Positions 15,624 to 23,559 of a stretch of DNA of 35,317 nucleotides are shown one piece after another. Every line of letters begins with the position of its first letter. The stretch's first letter is position 1. Source of the DNA: Candidatus Wildermuthbacteria bacterium (GTDB lineage Bacteria; Patescibacteriota; Minisyncoccia; Minisyncoccales; UBA10102); the NCBI GenBank assembly GCA_016186115.1, contig JACPMK010000001.1, forward strand, positions 1 to 35,317, given 5' to 3'. Below the pieces are notes generated by a model. That model saw only the letters and a program-made list of their open reading frames with translations. It searched no databases and was not told where the DNA came from. The position numbers and the translations under genes are program-made.

Positions 15624-16135
15624 ACAACAAAGAAAAAGGCACAACCATATTGGAGGTCGCTATCTATATTGCGGTCTTGGCGATTATTGTAGCAGCAGTC
15701 GGTTCCCTATTGCTTTGGGCAATACGTTCGCAGACAAAAGCGCGGGTACTCAAAGAGACCACGCTGTACGCCAGCAATGCCATGGACGCGATGACGAGAA
15801 AAATCAGGGAGGCGCAGAGCATATACGAGCCCACGACCTCTCTCAATCAGCTTTCTCTCGAAACAGCAGCCAATCCCCCAATTGATGAGAGTAGTACGTA
15901 TGTTGATTTATTTCTCTGCGATACAAGAATTTGTCTAAAGCGGGAGGGGGAAAATCCGGTGCCCCTTACTTCAGAAGAATTGGAGGTGCAGACATTGGAA
16001 TTTCGCGAGGTCACAACCACATTCATTCCTTCGGTTGAGATTACCCTCGAAGCACAATATAAGAATCCGTCTGCAAAGCCGGAACTTACGGCTTCTGCCA
16101 GAATAGTATCAACAGTTTCTTTCCGAGCATATTAA
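15620..16135 (+). CDS. Prepilin-like protein 3
   Basis: A 171-residue protein. The start at 15620 overlaps the previous stop (ATGA) and gives the short leader MNNKEKG. Cleavage is predicted at G|TTILEV, with Glu+5, and a hydrophobic helix (about 14-36) follows. The rest is beta-rich, ending in SARIVSTVSFRAY. A longer ORF upstream would bury the leader and is not used. It is likely a minor pilin that primes the pilus tip together with the neighbouring prepilins. Confidence 0.82.
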   Translation: MNNKEKGTTILEVAIYIAVLAIIVAAVGSLLLWAIRSQTKARVLKETTLYASNAMDAMTRKIREAQSIYEPTTSLNQLSLETAANPPIDESSTYVDLFLCDTRICLKREGENPVPLTSEELEVQTLEFREVTTTFIPSVEITLEAQYKNPSAKPELTASARIVSTVSFRAY

Positions 16136-16140
16136 TTCAT

Positions 16141-17388
16141 ATGTCTTTACAAGAGGTATCAGCAATGCAAAGGGGTTTTGTCGTATTTTTCCTTACTTTG
16201 GTTCTTTTTGGAGTTATTCTTGTCATTGTGCTGGGGATTGCCTTGATAAGTACAACCCAGCAGCGTGCTCTCGGCGAGACCATCCAATCTGCCAAAGCAT
16301 ATTATGCAGCAGAGTCAGGAGTTGAAGATGCCTTGCTGCGTTTATCAAAGGCAATGAATTGGTCGAATACGTATTCCTTTCCCGTGGAATCTACAGCCAC
16401 TGTAGACGTTGATATTTCTGACGTAGCAGCCGGCACAAGAACTGTCCTTGCAGAGGGAAATTCGTCAAGCAGGGTGCGAAAAGTCAAGATTATCTACGAG
16501 CTTTCAGCGGGCAATGCCCAATTTTTCTATGGCGCTCACATCGGAGAAGGAGGATTACGGTTGAGTCCCAATAGTGCGGTCTTCGGCAACGTATTTTCGA
16601 ACGGCGATGTGATCCAAGGGTCCAATGCGGGAATTAAAAATACGGTCGAGATTGCTGGCGCAGGTCATCGAATCTCGGGAGGATATGTCAATGATAATGC
16701 GTATGTGGATGTTTGCCAAAATACCAATGTGATCGGGGATTTGCATGCCAATAGCAGTTCGGGATGCGGTGCGTTTATTCCTTTGGGCGCCCCTCCTGCG
16801 TCCATTCCCCTGCCCCTTTCTTCTGCCCAGATTGATCAATGGAAGGCAGATGCAGAAGGCGGAGGGGTTATCGTCGGAGATTACACCGTTCCCTTTGGAG
16901 GAGGAGCGATAACGTTGGGACCTAAAAAAATAACAGGAAACCTTATTGTTCAGAATAATGCCGAATTGATTCTGACAGGCACTCTTTGGGTGAATGGGAA
17001 TGTGATCCTTAATAATAATTCATGGGTTCATTTGCACGGTAATTACGGCACCACAAGCGGCATGATCATAAGCGATAGCGTGATTACTCTTTCGGAGAAT
17101 AACGACTCTACGGGCTCTGGCCAACCCGGAAGTTACCTCATGTATATTTCCACTTCTTCGGCAAACCCTGCGATTATTGTGGAGGAGAATGTACAAGTCG
17201 ATATTCTGTATGCAGGAAATGGATGGGTTGACATAGCAAATAACGCCTCGGTGAGAGAAGTAAACGCATATGGAATTGAGCTTGGGAATAATGCCGGATT
17301 GTACTATGAGATCGGTCTTCAGGATGTGCTTTTTACCAATGGCCCAGGCGGAGGATGGACTGTTGCAAGTTGGCAAGAAGTAGAATAA
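16141..17388 (+). CDS. PilX-like pilin with a beta-helix C-terminal domain
   Basis: A 415-residue protein. The N-terminus RGFVVFFLTLVLFGVILVIV (11-30) is a pilin-like hydrophobic helix, and the following AKAYYAAESGVEDALLRL is typical of the PilX N-terminal family. From about residue 130 onward the sequence is a repetitive run of short strands with many N-A, N-N and G turns (for example NNAELILTGTLWVNGNVI and NNASVREVNAYGIELGNN). This suggests a right-handed beta-helix. It may be a surface-exposed adhesin-like tip subunit (inference). It starts five bases after prepilin 3. ATG 16165 is an alternative start. Confidence 0.8.
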   Translation: MSLQEVSAMQRGFVVFFLTLVLFGVILVIVLGIALISTTQQRALGETIQSAKAYYAAESGVEDALLRLSKAMNWSNTYSFPVESTATVDVDISDVAAGTRTVLAEGNSSSRVRKVKIIYELSAGNAQFFYGAHIGEGGLRLSPNSAVFGNVFSNGDVIQGSNAGIKNTVEIAGAGHRISGGYVNDNAYVDVCQNTNVIGDLHANSSSGCGAFIPLGAPPASIPLPLSSAQIDQWKADAEGGGVIVGDYTVPFGGGAITLGPKKITGNLIVQNNAELILTGTLWVNGNVILNNNSWVHLHGNYGTTSGMIISDSVITLSENNDSTGSGQPGSYLMYISTSSANPAIIVEENVQVDILYAGNGWVDIANNASVREVNAYGIELGNNAGLYYEIGLQDVLFTNGPGGGWTVASWQEVE

Positions 17389-17399
17389 AAAGGTACAAT
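17370..17399 (+). promoter_or_regulatory. Possible internal promoter for pilM (predicted leaderless)
   Basis: TTGGCA at 17370-17375, an 18-bp spacer, and TACAAT at 17394-17399. The pilM ATG at 17406 is at the expected transcription start. An AAGG at 17390-17393 could instead serve as a weak ribosome site on the read-through transcript. Confidence 0.45.
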
Positions 17400-17405
17400 A
17401 CAAAA

Positions 17406-18509
17406 ATGTTTGATTTCCTTACTTTAAAACCCCAGGCATTCGGACTTGATATATCGGATCTTTCGATTAAAGTAGCGCGACTCAAAAAGAGAGGGGGCCG
17501 GTATCGTCTTGCTTCGTTTGGAGAATTTCCATTGCAGCAAGGCATTATTGAGAATGGCGAAATAAAAAAAGAAGAAGCGCTTATCGATATTCTTGGGAAT
17601 CTTCAGAAGCATACCAAGGGAACGCGATTGGACACTGCTTATGTTATTGCTTCTCTTCCGGAAGAGAAAGCATTTCTTCAGGTGATTCAGCTGCCCTTGA
17701 TGAAGAAAGAAGAATTGAAGCAAGCCGTGCTGGTGGAGGCAGAAAATTACATCCCCTATTCAGTGGAGACCGTTTACATTGATTATGCGTTGCTTCCTCT
17801 GGCGCCCAATAATTCCAATCATCTTGATGTGCTTTTGGCGTCTCTGCCGCGGGAAATCGTGGATTCGTATGTTGCCGCACTGCGCAAGGCGCGTCTTACT
17901 CCTCTCGCATTTGAGATTGAGTCCCTTGCTATTGCCAGAGCCCTTATTAAAAAAGAGACAATCCCGTACCCTTATTTATTGATTGATGTCGGCGCAACAA
18001 GGGCAAGTTTTAGTGTGTTCGCCGGTTCCAGTTTGAAATTCACTTCTTCGATTCCAATTTCTGCTGTTCAGTTCACGAGAGCAATTGCAAAATCCTTTGC
18101 CGTTGATGAAAAAGAAGCAGAAGAGATCAAAAAGCGCTATGGTCTTTCCGCAAAAGATCATCCTGATGGAAAAAGGGTTTTCGATGCTTTGGTTCCGGTG
18201 CTTACCGATTTGGTTGAGCAGATGGAAAAATATATCGACTATTACGAGTCGCATGCGAAAAACGGATATTCCTCCGTTAAGGAGGGCAAGATTAAAAAAG
18301 TGCTTTTGTGCGGAGGAGGAGCTGTGCTGCGCGGATTCCCCGAGTTTCTCTCCCAGCAACTGCGAATTGATGTTGAACTCGGCAACCCCTGGGCAAATAT
18401 TCTGCCCGAAGTTACCAGAGAAGTGCCCCAGATCCCCTATGAGGAATCCCTCCGCTACGTGACGGCACTGGGGCTTGCTATCCGCGGAGTGCAATCATCA
18501 AGAGAATAA
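17406..18509 (+). CDS. pilM: Type IV pilus assembly protein PilM
   Basis: A 367-residue actin-like protein of the PilM/FtsA class. The start FGLDIS fits the phosphate-1 strand, LLIDVGATRASFSVF is the second phosphate-binding motif, and VLLCGGGAVLRG is the adenosine-binding motif. It forms a cytoplasmic ring that binds the PilN N-terminus. The start is at 17406; the longer ORF upstream overlaps the pilin gene and lacks family sequence. PilN begins four bases after its stop. Confidence 0.92.
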   Translation: MFDFLTLKPQAFGLDISDLSIKVARLKKRGGRYRLASFGEFPLQQGIIENGEIKKEEALIDILGNLQKHTKGTRLDTAYVIASLPEEKAFLQVIQLPLMKKEELKQAVLVEAENYIPYSVETVYIDYALLPLAPNNSNHLDVLLASLPREIVDSYVAALRKARLTPLAFEIESLAIARALIKKETIPYPYLLIDVGATRASFSVFAGSSLKFTSSIPISAVQFTRAIAKSFAVDEKEAEEIKKRYGLSAKDHPDGKRVFDALVPVLTDLVEQMEKYIDYYESHAKNGYSSVKEGKIKKVLLCGGGAVLRGFPEFLSQQLRIDVELGNPWANILPEVTREVPQIPYEESLRYVTALGLAIRGVQSSRE

Positions 18510-18513
18510 TTTC

Positions 18514-19071
18514 ATGATCAACCTCCTTCCCCCTTCATATAAAGAAGAACTGCAGAGAGAAGAGCAGTTTCGAATTTTTGCGACGATCGCAATCGCTCTT
18601 ATTTGCGGTCTTCTTTCCTTTGCGCTTATTCTTCTTTCCATCCGCATCTACGCGAGAGGCGTGGTATCGAATGAAACATTTCAAATTTCTTCCATGAAAA
18701 CCATAAGCAAAGAAGGGGAGCAAATCAAAGAAGAGATCAAAAATCGCAATGCAACCCTCTCTGGGCTTACTTCGTTTTATGACCACAACACATCTGCATA
18801 CTCGCTTATGAAAGAAATTGAGGCAACGCTTCCCTCTGATGTTGCGCTTACATCTTTTTCCTTTTCCTCCTCTGCGACAAAGGAAAAGGAAGTGCAGTGG
18901 CGTATTGCGCTTGCAGGAATTGCGCCCACCAGAGAAAGCATCCACGTGGTGCAGGAAAATTTGAAAAAGAACCCAAATTTCGCAAAGGTTTCTTTTCCTT
19001 CCACCACATGGACGGGTCCTGCAACGAATGTCGCTTTTAATGTTACGTTTGAGGCAAAGCCAATTCGTTAG
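18514..19071 (+). CDS. pilN: Type IV pilus assembly protein PilN
   Basis: A 185-residue protein. It opens with MINLLPPSYKEE, the short cytoplasmic motif by which PilN docks on PilM. One transmembrane helix follows (about 22-48), then a periplasmic-type coiled coil and an alpha/beta domain. The start at 18514 is chosen because the family motif begins there. It pairs with the PilO-like protein that follows 15 bases later. Confidence 0.9.
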   Translation: MINLLPPSYKEELQREEQFRIFATIAIALICGLLSFALILLSIRIYARGVVSNETFQISSMKTISKEGEQIKEEIKNRNATLSGLTSFYDHNTSAYSLMKEIEATLPSDVALTSFSFSSSATKEKEVQWRIALAGIAPTRESIHVVQENLKKNPNFAKVSFPSTTWTGPATNVAFNVTFEAKPIR

Positions 19072-19086
19072 AATACATTTTTATTT

Positions 19087-19665
19087 ATGTTTCAAAGGAG
19101 AAGATTTATTGTCACCATTGGGATTGTTTGCATGATGGTGCTTGGCATTGGGGTTGTGATAGTCATGCAGGTGAAAAATGGGATTTTCCAGAGCGCACAA
19201 GAGCTGCGTACGATGAGAGTTGAAGCCGCAAAGCTTGAGATGGAGAGAAAAGACATCGAGCGCTATCGTTCTTTTGTATTGCAGAAAGGTTCTGAATGGC
19301 AGTCCGTCAATGCCCTTTTTGTCAATGCGGAAACGCCGATTGATTTTGTGGAATTTCTTGAAGAAGTTGCCGGCAAATCGGGAGCTGTTTTTTCTATTAA
19401 TCCCGGCGAAAGAAGAGCCGAAGAGGGCGAACGCTGGCCCTTCATGAGATTTCAAATTTCTTCTTCCTCTTCGTATCTGGAATTTCTTAAGATTCTTTAC
19501 GAGCTCGAAAATTCTCCCTATTTGATAACTGTAGAGGGCGTAACGGTAAACAATAGCCGTCTTCTTCCGCAGCAAGGTCAACCTTCCGGCATAGCCAAGA
19601 ACTTACCGCAAAATCCGGAGGGCATTGTTGATTTTTCTATCAGTTTTAAAGTATACGTACGATGA
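19087..19665 (+). CDS. pilO: PilO-like type IV pilus assembly protein
   Basis: A 192-residue protein with one N-terminal membrane helix (about 8-28), a coiled-coil stretch (35-65), and a small alpha/beta domain including FVEFLEEVAGKSG and YLEFLKILYELENSPYLI, which fits PilO. Assignment rests on both pattern and position after pilM-pilN. It overlaps the next gene's start by an ATGA. Confidence 0.82.
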   Translation: MFQRRRFIVTIGIVCMMVLGIGVVIVMQVKNGIFQSAQELRTMRVEAAKLEMERKDIERYRSFVLQKGSEWQSVNALFVNAETPIDFVEFLEEVAGKSGAVFSINPGERRAEEGERWPFMRFQISSSSSYLEFLKILYELENSPYLITVEGVTVNNSRLLPQQGQPSGIAKNLPQNPEGIVDFSISFKVYVR

Positions 19666-19964
19666 AATCTCGATCTTCTTTTCGCGCCGTTGGATCCGTT
19701 GTTTCCAAAGCCCCGCGTTTCTTGGCAGAACACGCATTTTTCTTTTATCTCTTTCTGATCTTGGCTTTTTGCATTTTTGCGACTTTCCTTTTCTATTTTT
19801 ACGTCTGGATCCCGCAGCGCGAGCAGCCGAAAAATATTCGCAGCAATACGCAATTCTATCAGAATGTTTTTGAACGCGTGCAGCAAATTCGCCAAGATCG
19901 CGCGAAAAATTTTCAAGACGCAGATACTTTTCATCCCCGCAATCTCTTTCGCTACCCCATGTAG
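19662..19964 (+). CDS. Small membrane protein closing the pilus operon
   Basis: A 100-residue protein I cannot assign to a family. Residues about 26-49 form one strongly hydrophobic, Phe-rich helix. A short basic N-terminus precedes it, and a polar Q/N/R-rich tail of about 50 residues follows. Translation is coupled to the PilO-like gene by ATGA. It occupies the position where PilP would lie in Gram-negative bacteria but has no lipoprotein signal or PilP pattern. It may be a lineage-specific pilus accessory (inference). Confidence 0.65.
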   Translation: MKSRSSFRAVGSVVSKAPRFLAEHAFFFYLFLILAFCIFATFLFYFYVWIPQREQPKNIRSNTQFYQNVFERVQQIRQDRAKNFQDADTFHPRNLFRYPM

Positions 19965-19982
19965 GATCTCTCTTTTCAGAGC

Positions 19983-20011
19983 TTGCGCATACGCGACTTT
20001 TTCTGTATTAT
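19983..20011 (+). promoter_or_regulatory. Promoter for tRNA-Arg(UCU) / tRNA-His
   Basis: TTGCGC at 19983-19988, a 17-bp spacer, and TATTAT at 20006-20011. The predicted start is near 20018, about 20 bases before the first tRNA. Confidence 0.65.
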
Positions 20012-20038
20012 TGGATGGGAGTTCTGCCCGTTCAGCGC

Positions 20039-20110
20039 GCCCCTATAGCTCAATGGATCGAGCACGGGCCTTCTAAGCCTGGGATGTAGGTTCGACTCCT
20101 ACTAGGGGCA
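20039..20110 (+). tRNA. tRNA-Arg (UCU)
   Basis: Acceptor GCCCCTA pairs with TAGGGGC. The anticodon stem CGGGC/GCCTG (one G-U) holds loop CTTCTAA (anticodon UCU). The T arm has GGTTCGACTCC. A73 is followed by CCC rather than CCA. Confidence 0.93.
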
Positions 20111-20126
20111 CCCTGCCTACTTGGAT

Positions 20127-20198
20127 GGAGGTATTGGTGTAGTGGCAGCACAAGGGTCTGTGGAGCCCTTAGGAGGGGTTCAAATCCCCTATACCTCC
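20127..20198 (+). tRNA. tRNA-His (GUG)
   Basis: The anticodon loop CTGTGGA gives GUG. An extra G at position -1 (20127) pairs with C73 (20198), the tRNA-His identity feature, and it is encoded in the gene. The acceptor is GAGGTAT/ATACCTC. CCA is not encoded. Confidence 0.93.
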
Positions 20199-20219
20199 CT
20201 GTCAGCAGGTGTACAATAA

Positions 20220-20253
20220 ATCAAAAACCCGCTACGTACAGCGGATTTTTGAT
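20220..20253. terminator. Bidirectional terminator between tRNA-His and the small acidic gene
   Basis: ATCAAAAACCCGCT and AGCGGATTTTTGAT form a 14-bp stem with one mismatch around ACGTAC. The flanks of the stem are A/T tracts, giving a U run in either direction. It ends the tRNA transcript and the convergent gene. Confidence 0.8.
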
Positions 20254-20266
20254 AATGATTCAGAGT

Positions 20267-20437
20267 TTATTCTTCTTCGGTTTCAGGTTCTTCTGCTGGA
20301 GATTCAACAGTTTCTGCTGCCTCCTCCTCTTCTTCTTCCGGGACTTCATCAAATTTTTCGGTTTCGCCGTCATCAGCGCCGAATGTATCGTCATCGAAGC
20401 CGATGAATGGATTGAGCCGAATATCTTCAAATGTCAT
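20267..20437 (-). CDS. Small highly acidic protein of unknown function
   Basis: A 56-residue protein. It begins MTFEDIRLNPFIGFDDD, a compact segment that looks conserved-like, then turns into an almost pure acidic tail with E runs. I do not recognise the family. The start at 20437 is chosen because the earlier ATG (20524) lies between the -35 and -10 of a consensus promoter and cannot be transcribed from it. A strong promoter and a convergent terminator argue that it is a real expressed gene. Possible roles such as a nucleic-acid mimic or binding partner are speculation. Confidence 0.6.
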   Translation of the reverse strand: MTFEDIRLNPFIGFDDDTFGADDGETEKFDEVPEEEEEEAAETVESPAEEPETEEE

Positions 20438-20509
20438 GATGTTTGATGTCGATATAATTGTGAGTGCCAAATGGTTGAAATTTGGACGCTCGACCTTTGC
20501 ATACGCCCT

Positions 20510-20537
20510 ATTATAAAAATCCAAGCATTGTTGTCAA
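20510..20537 (-). promoter_or_regulatory. Consensus promoter for the small acidic protein
   Basis: On the minus strand: TTGACA (20537-20532), 16 bp, TATAAT (20515-20510). Both hexamers are perfect. The start is predicted near 20503, leaving a leader of about 66 nt containing the hairpin CCAAAT/ATTTGG. Confidence 0.85.
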
Positions 20538-20585
20538 CCCCTGCGGCGAAAGTTTTCCCCAGAATATTTTTTAAAAAGCAAATTA

Positions 20586-20614
20586 TTGCAGATTCTCTCC
20601 TTTTGTGGTATTTT
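20586..20614 (+). promoter_or_regulatory. Promoter for the tRNA-Arg(CCU)/Ala/Ser cluster
   Basis: TTGCAG at 20586-20591, a 17-bp spacer, and TATTTT at 20609-20614. It faces away from the promoter of the acidic protein and lies about 70 bases before the first tRNA. Confidence 0.6.
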
Positions 20615-20687
20615 ATAAAGGTATAGTTTTCCTCTTTGGGGCTTACTATGAGCTTGTGTGCGATGAGCTTGTTGAATCCGATGGAGA

Positions 20688-20759
20688 GCTCCTGTAGTTC
20701 AACGGATAGAACAGAGGACTCCTAAGCCTCTAATGTAGGTTCAATTCCTGCCAGGAGCA
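20688..20759 (+). tRNA. tRNA-Arg (CCU)
   Basis: Acceptor GCTCCTG pairs with CAGGAGC. Anticodon loop CTCCTAA gives CCU. One A-G mismatch closes the loop end of the anticodon stem. The T arm has GGTTCAATTCC. A73 is followed by CC but not A. Confidence 0.9.
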
Positions 20760-20772
20760 CCGAGAGTATATC

Positions 20773-20843
20773 GGGCCCGTAGTATACCGGCAACACGCCT
20801 CCATGGCATGGAGGAGTAAGGGGTTCAATTCCCCTCGGGTCCA
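20773..20843 (+). tRNA. tRNA-Ala (GGC)
   Basis: Acceptor GGGCCCG pairs with CGGGTCC. The third pair is G3-U70, the alanyl-tRNA synthetase identity pair. The anticodon stem CCTCC/GGAGG holds ATGGCAT (anticodon GGC). No CCA is encoded. Confidence 0.93.
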
Positions 20844-20890
20844 CTCGTGGCAAGCCATCCTAGGCGAATCGAGTGGAGGCGCGAAAAGAA

Positions 20891-20973
20891 GGAGGGTTGC
20901 GCCGAATGGTAAGGCACTGGTTTCGAAAACCAGCGGGTGAAAACCCTTGCAGGTTCGAGTCCTGCACCCTCCG
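20891..20973 (+). tRNA. tRNA-Ser (CGA)
   Basis: A class II tRNA with a long variable arm (GGGTGAAAACCC). Acceptor GGAGGGT pairs with ACCCTCC, the discriminator is G73, and the anticodon loop TTCGAAA gives CGA. An ORF covering its 3' part belongs to the shadow N-terminus of the DUF4446 gene. Confidence 0.93.
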
Positions 20974-20993
20974 CAGCGTACTACTTTCTTTCT

Positions 20994-21392
20994 ATGAAAT
21001 TCTTTTTCCAAAAATCAAAAAAATCCATTGGTTCCTTCGGGGAAGTCGAAAAGCAGATTGAAGAAATCCAGACAAGGATCGACGAACTTTCGCATTCCCT
21101 TGAGGAGTTAAGTAGCCAGATGAAAAAAGCAATCAGCAGAATTGCGGTGATCCGATTTAATCCTTTTCGCGAAGTGGGGGGAGATCAAAGTTTTACTATA
21201 AGTTTTCTGGATGAGGAGAATAATGGGGTTGTTGTTACGAGTCATTACCTTCACGACTCCACGCGGGTCTACGCAAAGTCCATCAAAAATGGAACATCGG
21301 AATACTCGCTTTCTGAAGAAGAAAAGCAGGCGATTGAAAAAGCCCATTCTTCGAAACCCGAAACGAAGAATTCAAGATCTGTTGCGGTATGA
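20994..21392 (+). CDS. DUF4446 family protein
   Basis: A 132-residue protein with the DUF4446 core IRFNPFREVGGDQSFTISFL (about 53-72), NNGVVVTSHY and the closing LSEEEKQAIEKA. A coiled-coil segment (about 15-42) precedes the core. The longer ORF from 20937 overlaps tRNA-Ser, so the start at 20994 is used. The N-terminal membrane helix seen in some members is absent. Function is unknown. It is translationally coupled to infB by an ATGA overlap, which ties its expression to translation initiation. Confidence 0.82.
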   Translation: MKFFFQKSKKSIGSFGEVEKQIEEIQTRIDELSHSLEELSSQMKKAISRIAVIRFNPFREVGGDQSFTISFLDEENNGVVVTSHYLHDSTRVYAKSIKNGTSEYSLSEEEKQAIEKAHSSKPETKNSRSVAV

Positions 21393-22894
21393 GAGCGCGG
21401 GAAAAAGTTTCCGAAACAAGACCTCCTATTATTGTCGTAATGGGTCATGTTGATCACGGGAAATCTTCGTTGCTCGAAGCAATTCGAGAGGATTTCCGTA
21501 TCACCTCTCGCGAGTCAGGAGGCATCACGCAGCACATCGGAGCATATCAGGCAGAGTATCAAGGCAAGGCACTCACGTTTATTGACACCCCGGGACACGA
21601 GGCGTTTTCTGCGATGCGTTCAAGAGGCGCAAGGGTGGCGGATATCGCAATTCTGGTGGTTGCCGCGGACGAAGGAGTAAAACCCCAAACCGAGGAAGCC
21701 ATTGAACAAATCAAAAAAGCAGGGATTCCTTTTGTTGTAGCATTGAATAAAATTGATAAGCCCGGAGCAAATCCCGACAAAACAAAAATGGAGCTGGCGC
21801 AGCGCGAGATTCTGGTTGAGACATTGGGGGGAAAAGTTCCGAGCGTTGCAACGTCGGCTATCACAAAGAAGGGTATCCCGGAACTTCTTGAGCTTTTGCT
21901 TTTGATTGCAGAAATGGAAGGGCTTAAGGCCGATCCTGAAAAGTTGGGAGAGGGCATTGTGATTGAGTCCACCGTGAACAGCAAACGCGGCACAGCAGCT
22001 ACGCTTTTGATCCGTGACGGGAGTTTGGAGGTCGGCAATGGCGTTGCGACGCCTTCCACGTTTGGCAAAATTCGCGCAGTCGAAGATTTTCAGGGCAACG
22101 CGATTCGCAAAGCAGGTCCCTCTGCTCCTGTTGTGGTGATTGGTTTGGAGGGGTTCCCGAAAGTCGGAGAAGAATTCCATGTGTTCGAGAATTTGGATGA
22201 AGCGAAACAATTTACTTTTTCTCATCAGGAAAAGATAGCGGAAAAAGCGAACGAGAAAGCGTCTCAAGAGGACGAGGGAAAACCATCTATTGTCCTCGTA
22301 CTGAAAGCAGACGTTGCTGGTTCCCTTGAGGCCCTAGAGAACGTGATTAGTTCTATTCCGCAGGATAAGGTGAAGATTGATATCGTGAAGAGAGCGGTTG
22401 GTGATATGAACGAAGATGATGTAAAATTCGCACAAAGTGCGGGAGCCCGGATTCTTGGCTTTCGCACAAAGATCGAAAAGGGAGCAAAAGAATTCGCAGA
22501 GAGAACAGGAGTTTCTGTGGCTCTATTCGATGTGATCTATGAAGTGGTGGAAAAATTGCGAAAGAGTATGGAAAAAATTATTGTGCCAGAGATTGTCAGG
22601 GTTGAGAAGGGAAGAGCCCGCATTTTGGCGGTATTCGGTAAAGAGAAAAATCGGCAGATCATTGGCGGGAGGGTTGTTGAAGGAGAAATGCGCAAGGGCG
22701 CAACCGTGGAAGTTGTAAGGCAAGAAACAAAGCAGGGGGAGGGAAAGATCGTAAATCTTCAGCGCAATAAACAGGATGTGCCGAGCGCAACCAAGGGTTT
22801 TGAGGTTGGGATGCTGTTTGAGTCGGCTGTACAGGTTCAGCCCGAAGACGTGCTTACCTTCTCTGTCGAGGAAGAAGTGAAGGGGGAATTGTAA
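21389..22894 (+). CDS. infB: Translation initiation factor IF-2 (minimal form)
   Basis: A 501-residue IF-2. The GTPase motifs are GHVDHGKS (19-26), DTPGH (66-70) and NKID (120-123). They are followed by domain II (about 185-280), domain III (about 285-385) and the C-terminal fMet-tRNA-binding domain (about 395-495). Only about ten residues precede the G domain, so the long N-terminal region of E. coli IF-2 is missing. It recruits initiator tRNA to the 30S subunit. It overlaps the DUF4446 gene by four bases, and rbfA follows 12 bases after it. Confidence 0.95.
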   Translation: MRAREKVSETRPPIIVVMGHVDHGKSSLLEAIREDFRITSRESGGITQHIGAYQAEYQGKALTFIDTPGHEAFSAMRSRGARVADIAILVVAADEGVKPQTEEAIEQIKKAGIPFVVALNKIDKPGANPDKTKMELAQREILVETLGGKVPSVATSAITKKGIPELLELLLLIAEMEGLKADPEKLGEGIVIESTVNSKRGTAATLLIRDGSLEVGNGVATPSTFGKIRAVEDFQGNAIRKAGPSAPVVVIGLEGFPKVGEEFHVFENLDEAKQFTFSHQEKIAEKANEKASQEDEGKPSIVLVLKADVAGSLEALENVISSIPQDKVKIDIVKRAVGDMNEDDVKFAQSAGARILGFRTKIEKGAKEFAERTGVSVALFDVIYEVVEKLRKSMEKIIVPEIVRVEKGRARILAVFGKEKNRQIIGGRVVEGEMRKGATVEVVRQETKQGEGKIVNLQRNKQDVPSATKGFEVGMLFESAVQVQPEDVLTFSVEEEVKGEL

Positions 22895-22906
22895 TTCTAT
22901 GCGAAT

Positions 22907-23254
22907 ATGGCGAAAGAGCGAGTCCCTCGGGTGAATAATCTTGTCCAGAAAGTGCTTGGAGAAATTTTATTGCGCGAGTATGATTTTGGCAAACATATTC
23001 TTATTACCATTACAAGGGTTGAGGCGACTCCAAACTTGCAAGAAGCCAGAATTTATATTACGGTAATACCGGAGGAAAAACAGGGGCAGATATTGAAAAT
23101 TCTTTCCCGGAATGTATACCATATTCAGCAAGAGCTTAATGAGCGTCTCCGCATGAGGCCCGTCCCCCGCATCAAGTGGCTTATTGAGAAAGGAACAGCC
23201 CAAGCCCAGCGAGTGGAAGAGCTATTGGAAGAGATCAAAAGAAAGGAGCAGTAA
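22907..23254 (+). CDS. rbfA: Ribosome-binding factor A
   Basis: A 115-residue KH-like protein. It opens with RVPRVNNLVQKVLGEILLRE, and the ITRVEATPNLQEARIYITVIP strand pair is typical. The C-terminal RMRPVPRIKW matches the conserved end of RbfA. It assists 30S maturation near helix 45. It follows infB as in many bacteria. Confidence 0.94.
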   Translation: MAKERVPRVNNLVQKVLGEILLREYDFGKHILITITRVEATPNLQEARIYITVIPEEKQGQILKILSRNVYHIQQELNERLRMRPVPRIKWLIEKGTAQAQRVEELLEEIKRKEQ

Positions 23255-23271
23255 AATTGGCAAAAGAGTTT

Positions 23272-23343
23272 GGCGTCGTGGCGAAGTGGCAACGCAGCGG
23301 TCTGCAAAACCGCTATACGTGGGTTCAATCCCCACCGACGCCT
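23272..23343 (+). tRNA. tRNA-Cys (GCA)
   Basis: Acceptor GGCGTCG pairs with CGACGCC. Anticodon stem GCGGT/ACCGC holds CTGCAAA (anticodon GCA). The discriminator is T73, as expected for cysteine. CCA is not encoded. Confidence 0.93.
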
Positions 23344-23361
23344 CTTGGGATTATTGAATGG

Positions 23362-23445
23362 GCCCGGGTGGCGGAATGGTATACGCGGAGGACTTAAAAT
23401 CCTCTGCCGCAGGGCTTGTGGGTCCGAGTCCCACCCCGGGCACCA
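23362..23445 (+). tRNA. tRNA-Leu (UAA), with encoded CCA
   Basis: Acceptor GCCCGGG pairs with CCCGGGC. Anticodon stem GAGGA/TCCTC holds CTTAAAA (anticodon UAA). A variable arm is present. A73 (23442) is followed by CCA at 23443-23445, the only tRNA in the window with an encoded CCA. Confidence 0.92.
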
Positions 23446-23452
23446 GAACCAT

Positions 23453-23481
23453 AAAAAGCACAAAGAGCTGTGCTTTTTTGT
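23453..23481 (+). terminator. Intrinsic terminator after tRNA-Leu
   Basis: AAAAAGCACA pairs with TGTGCTTTTT around a 6-nt loop, followed by further T residues. It ends the infB-rbfA-tRNA stretch. Confidence 0.85.
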
Positions 23482-23559
23482 TTGTGATAATTTTTGGGCT
23501 TGTGGTGCGTCTCCAAAAGATCAGAGAAAAGGTCGAAAGATAAAGTAATATTGTTGTGT

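Noticed and set aside
20937-20993. Longer N-terminus for the DUF4446 protein
   Set aside because: It overlaps the 3' part of tRNA-Ser and adds no family sequence.
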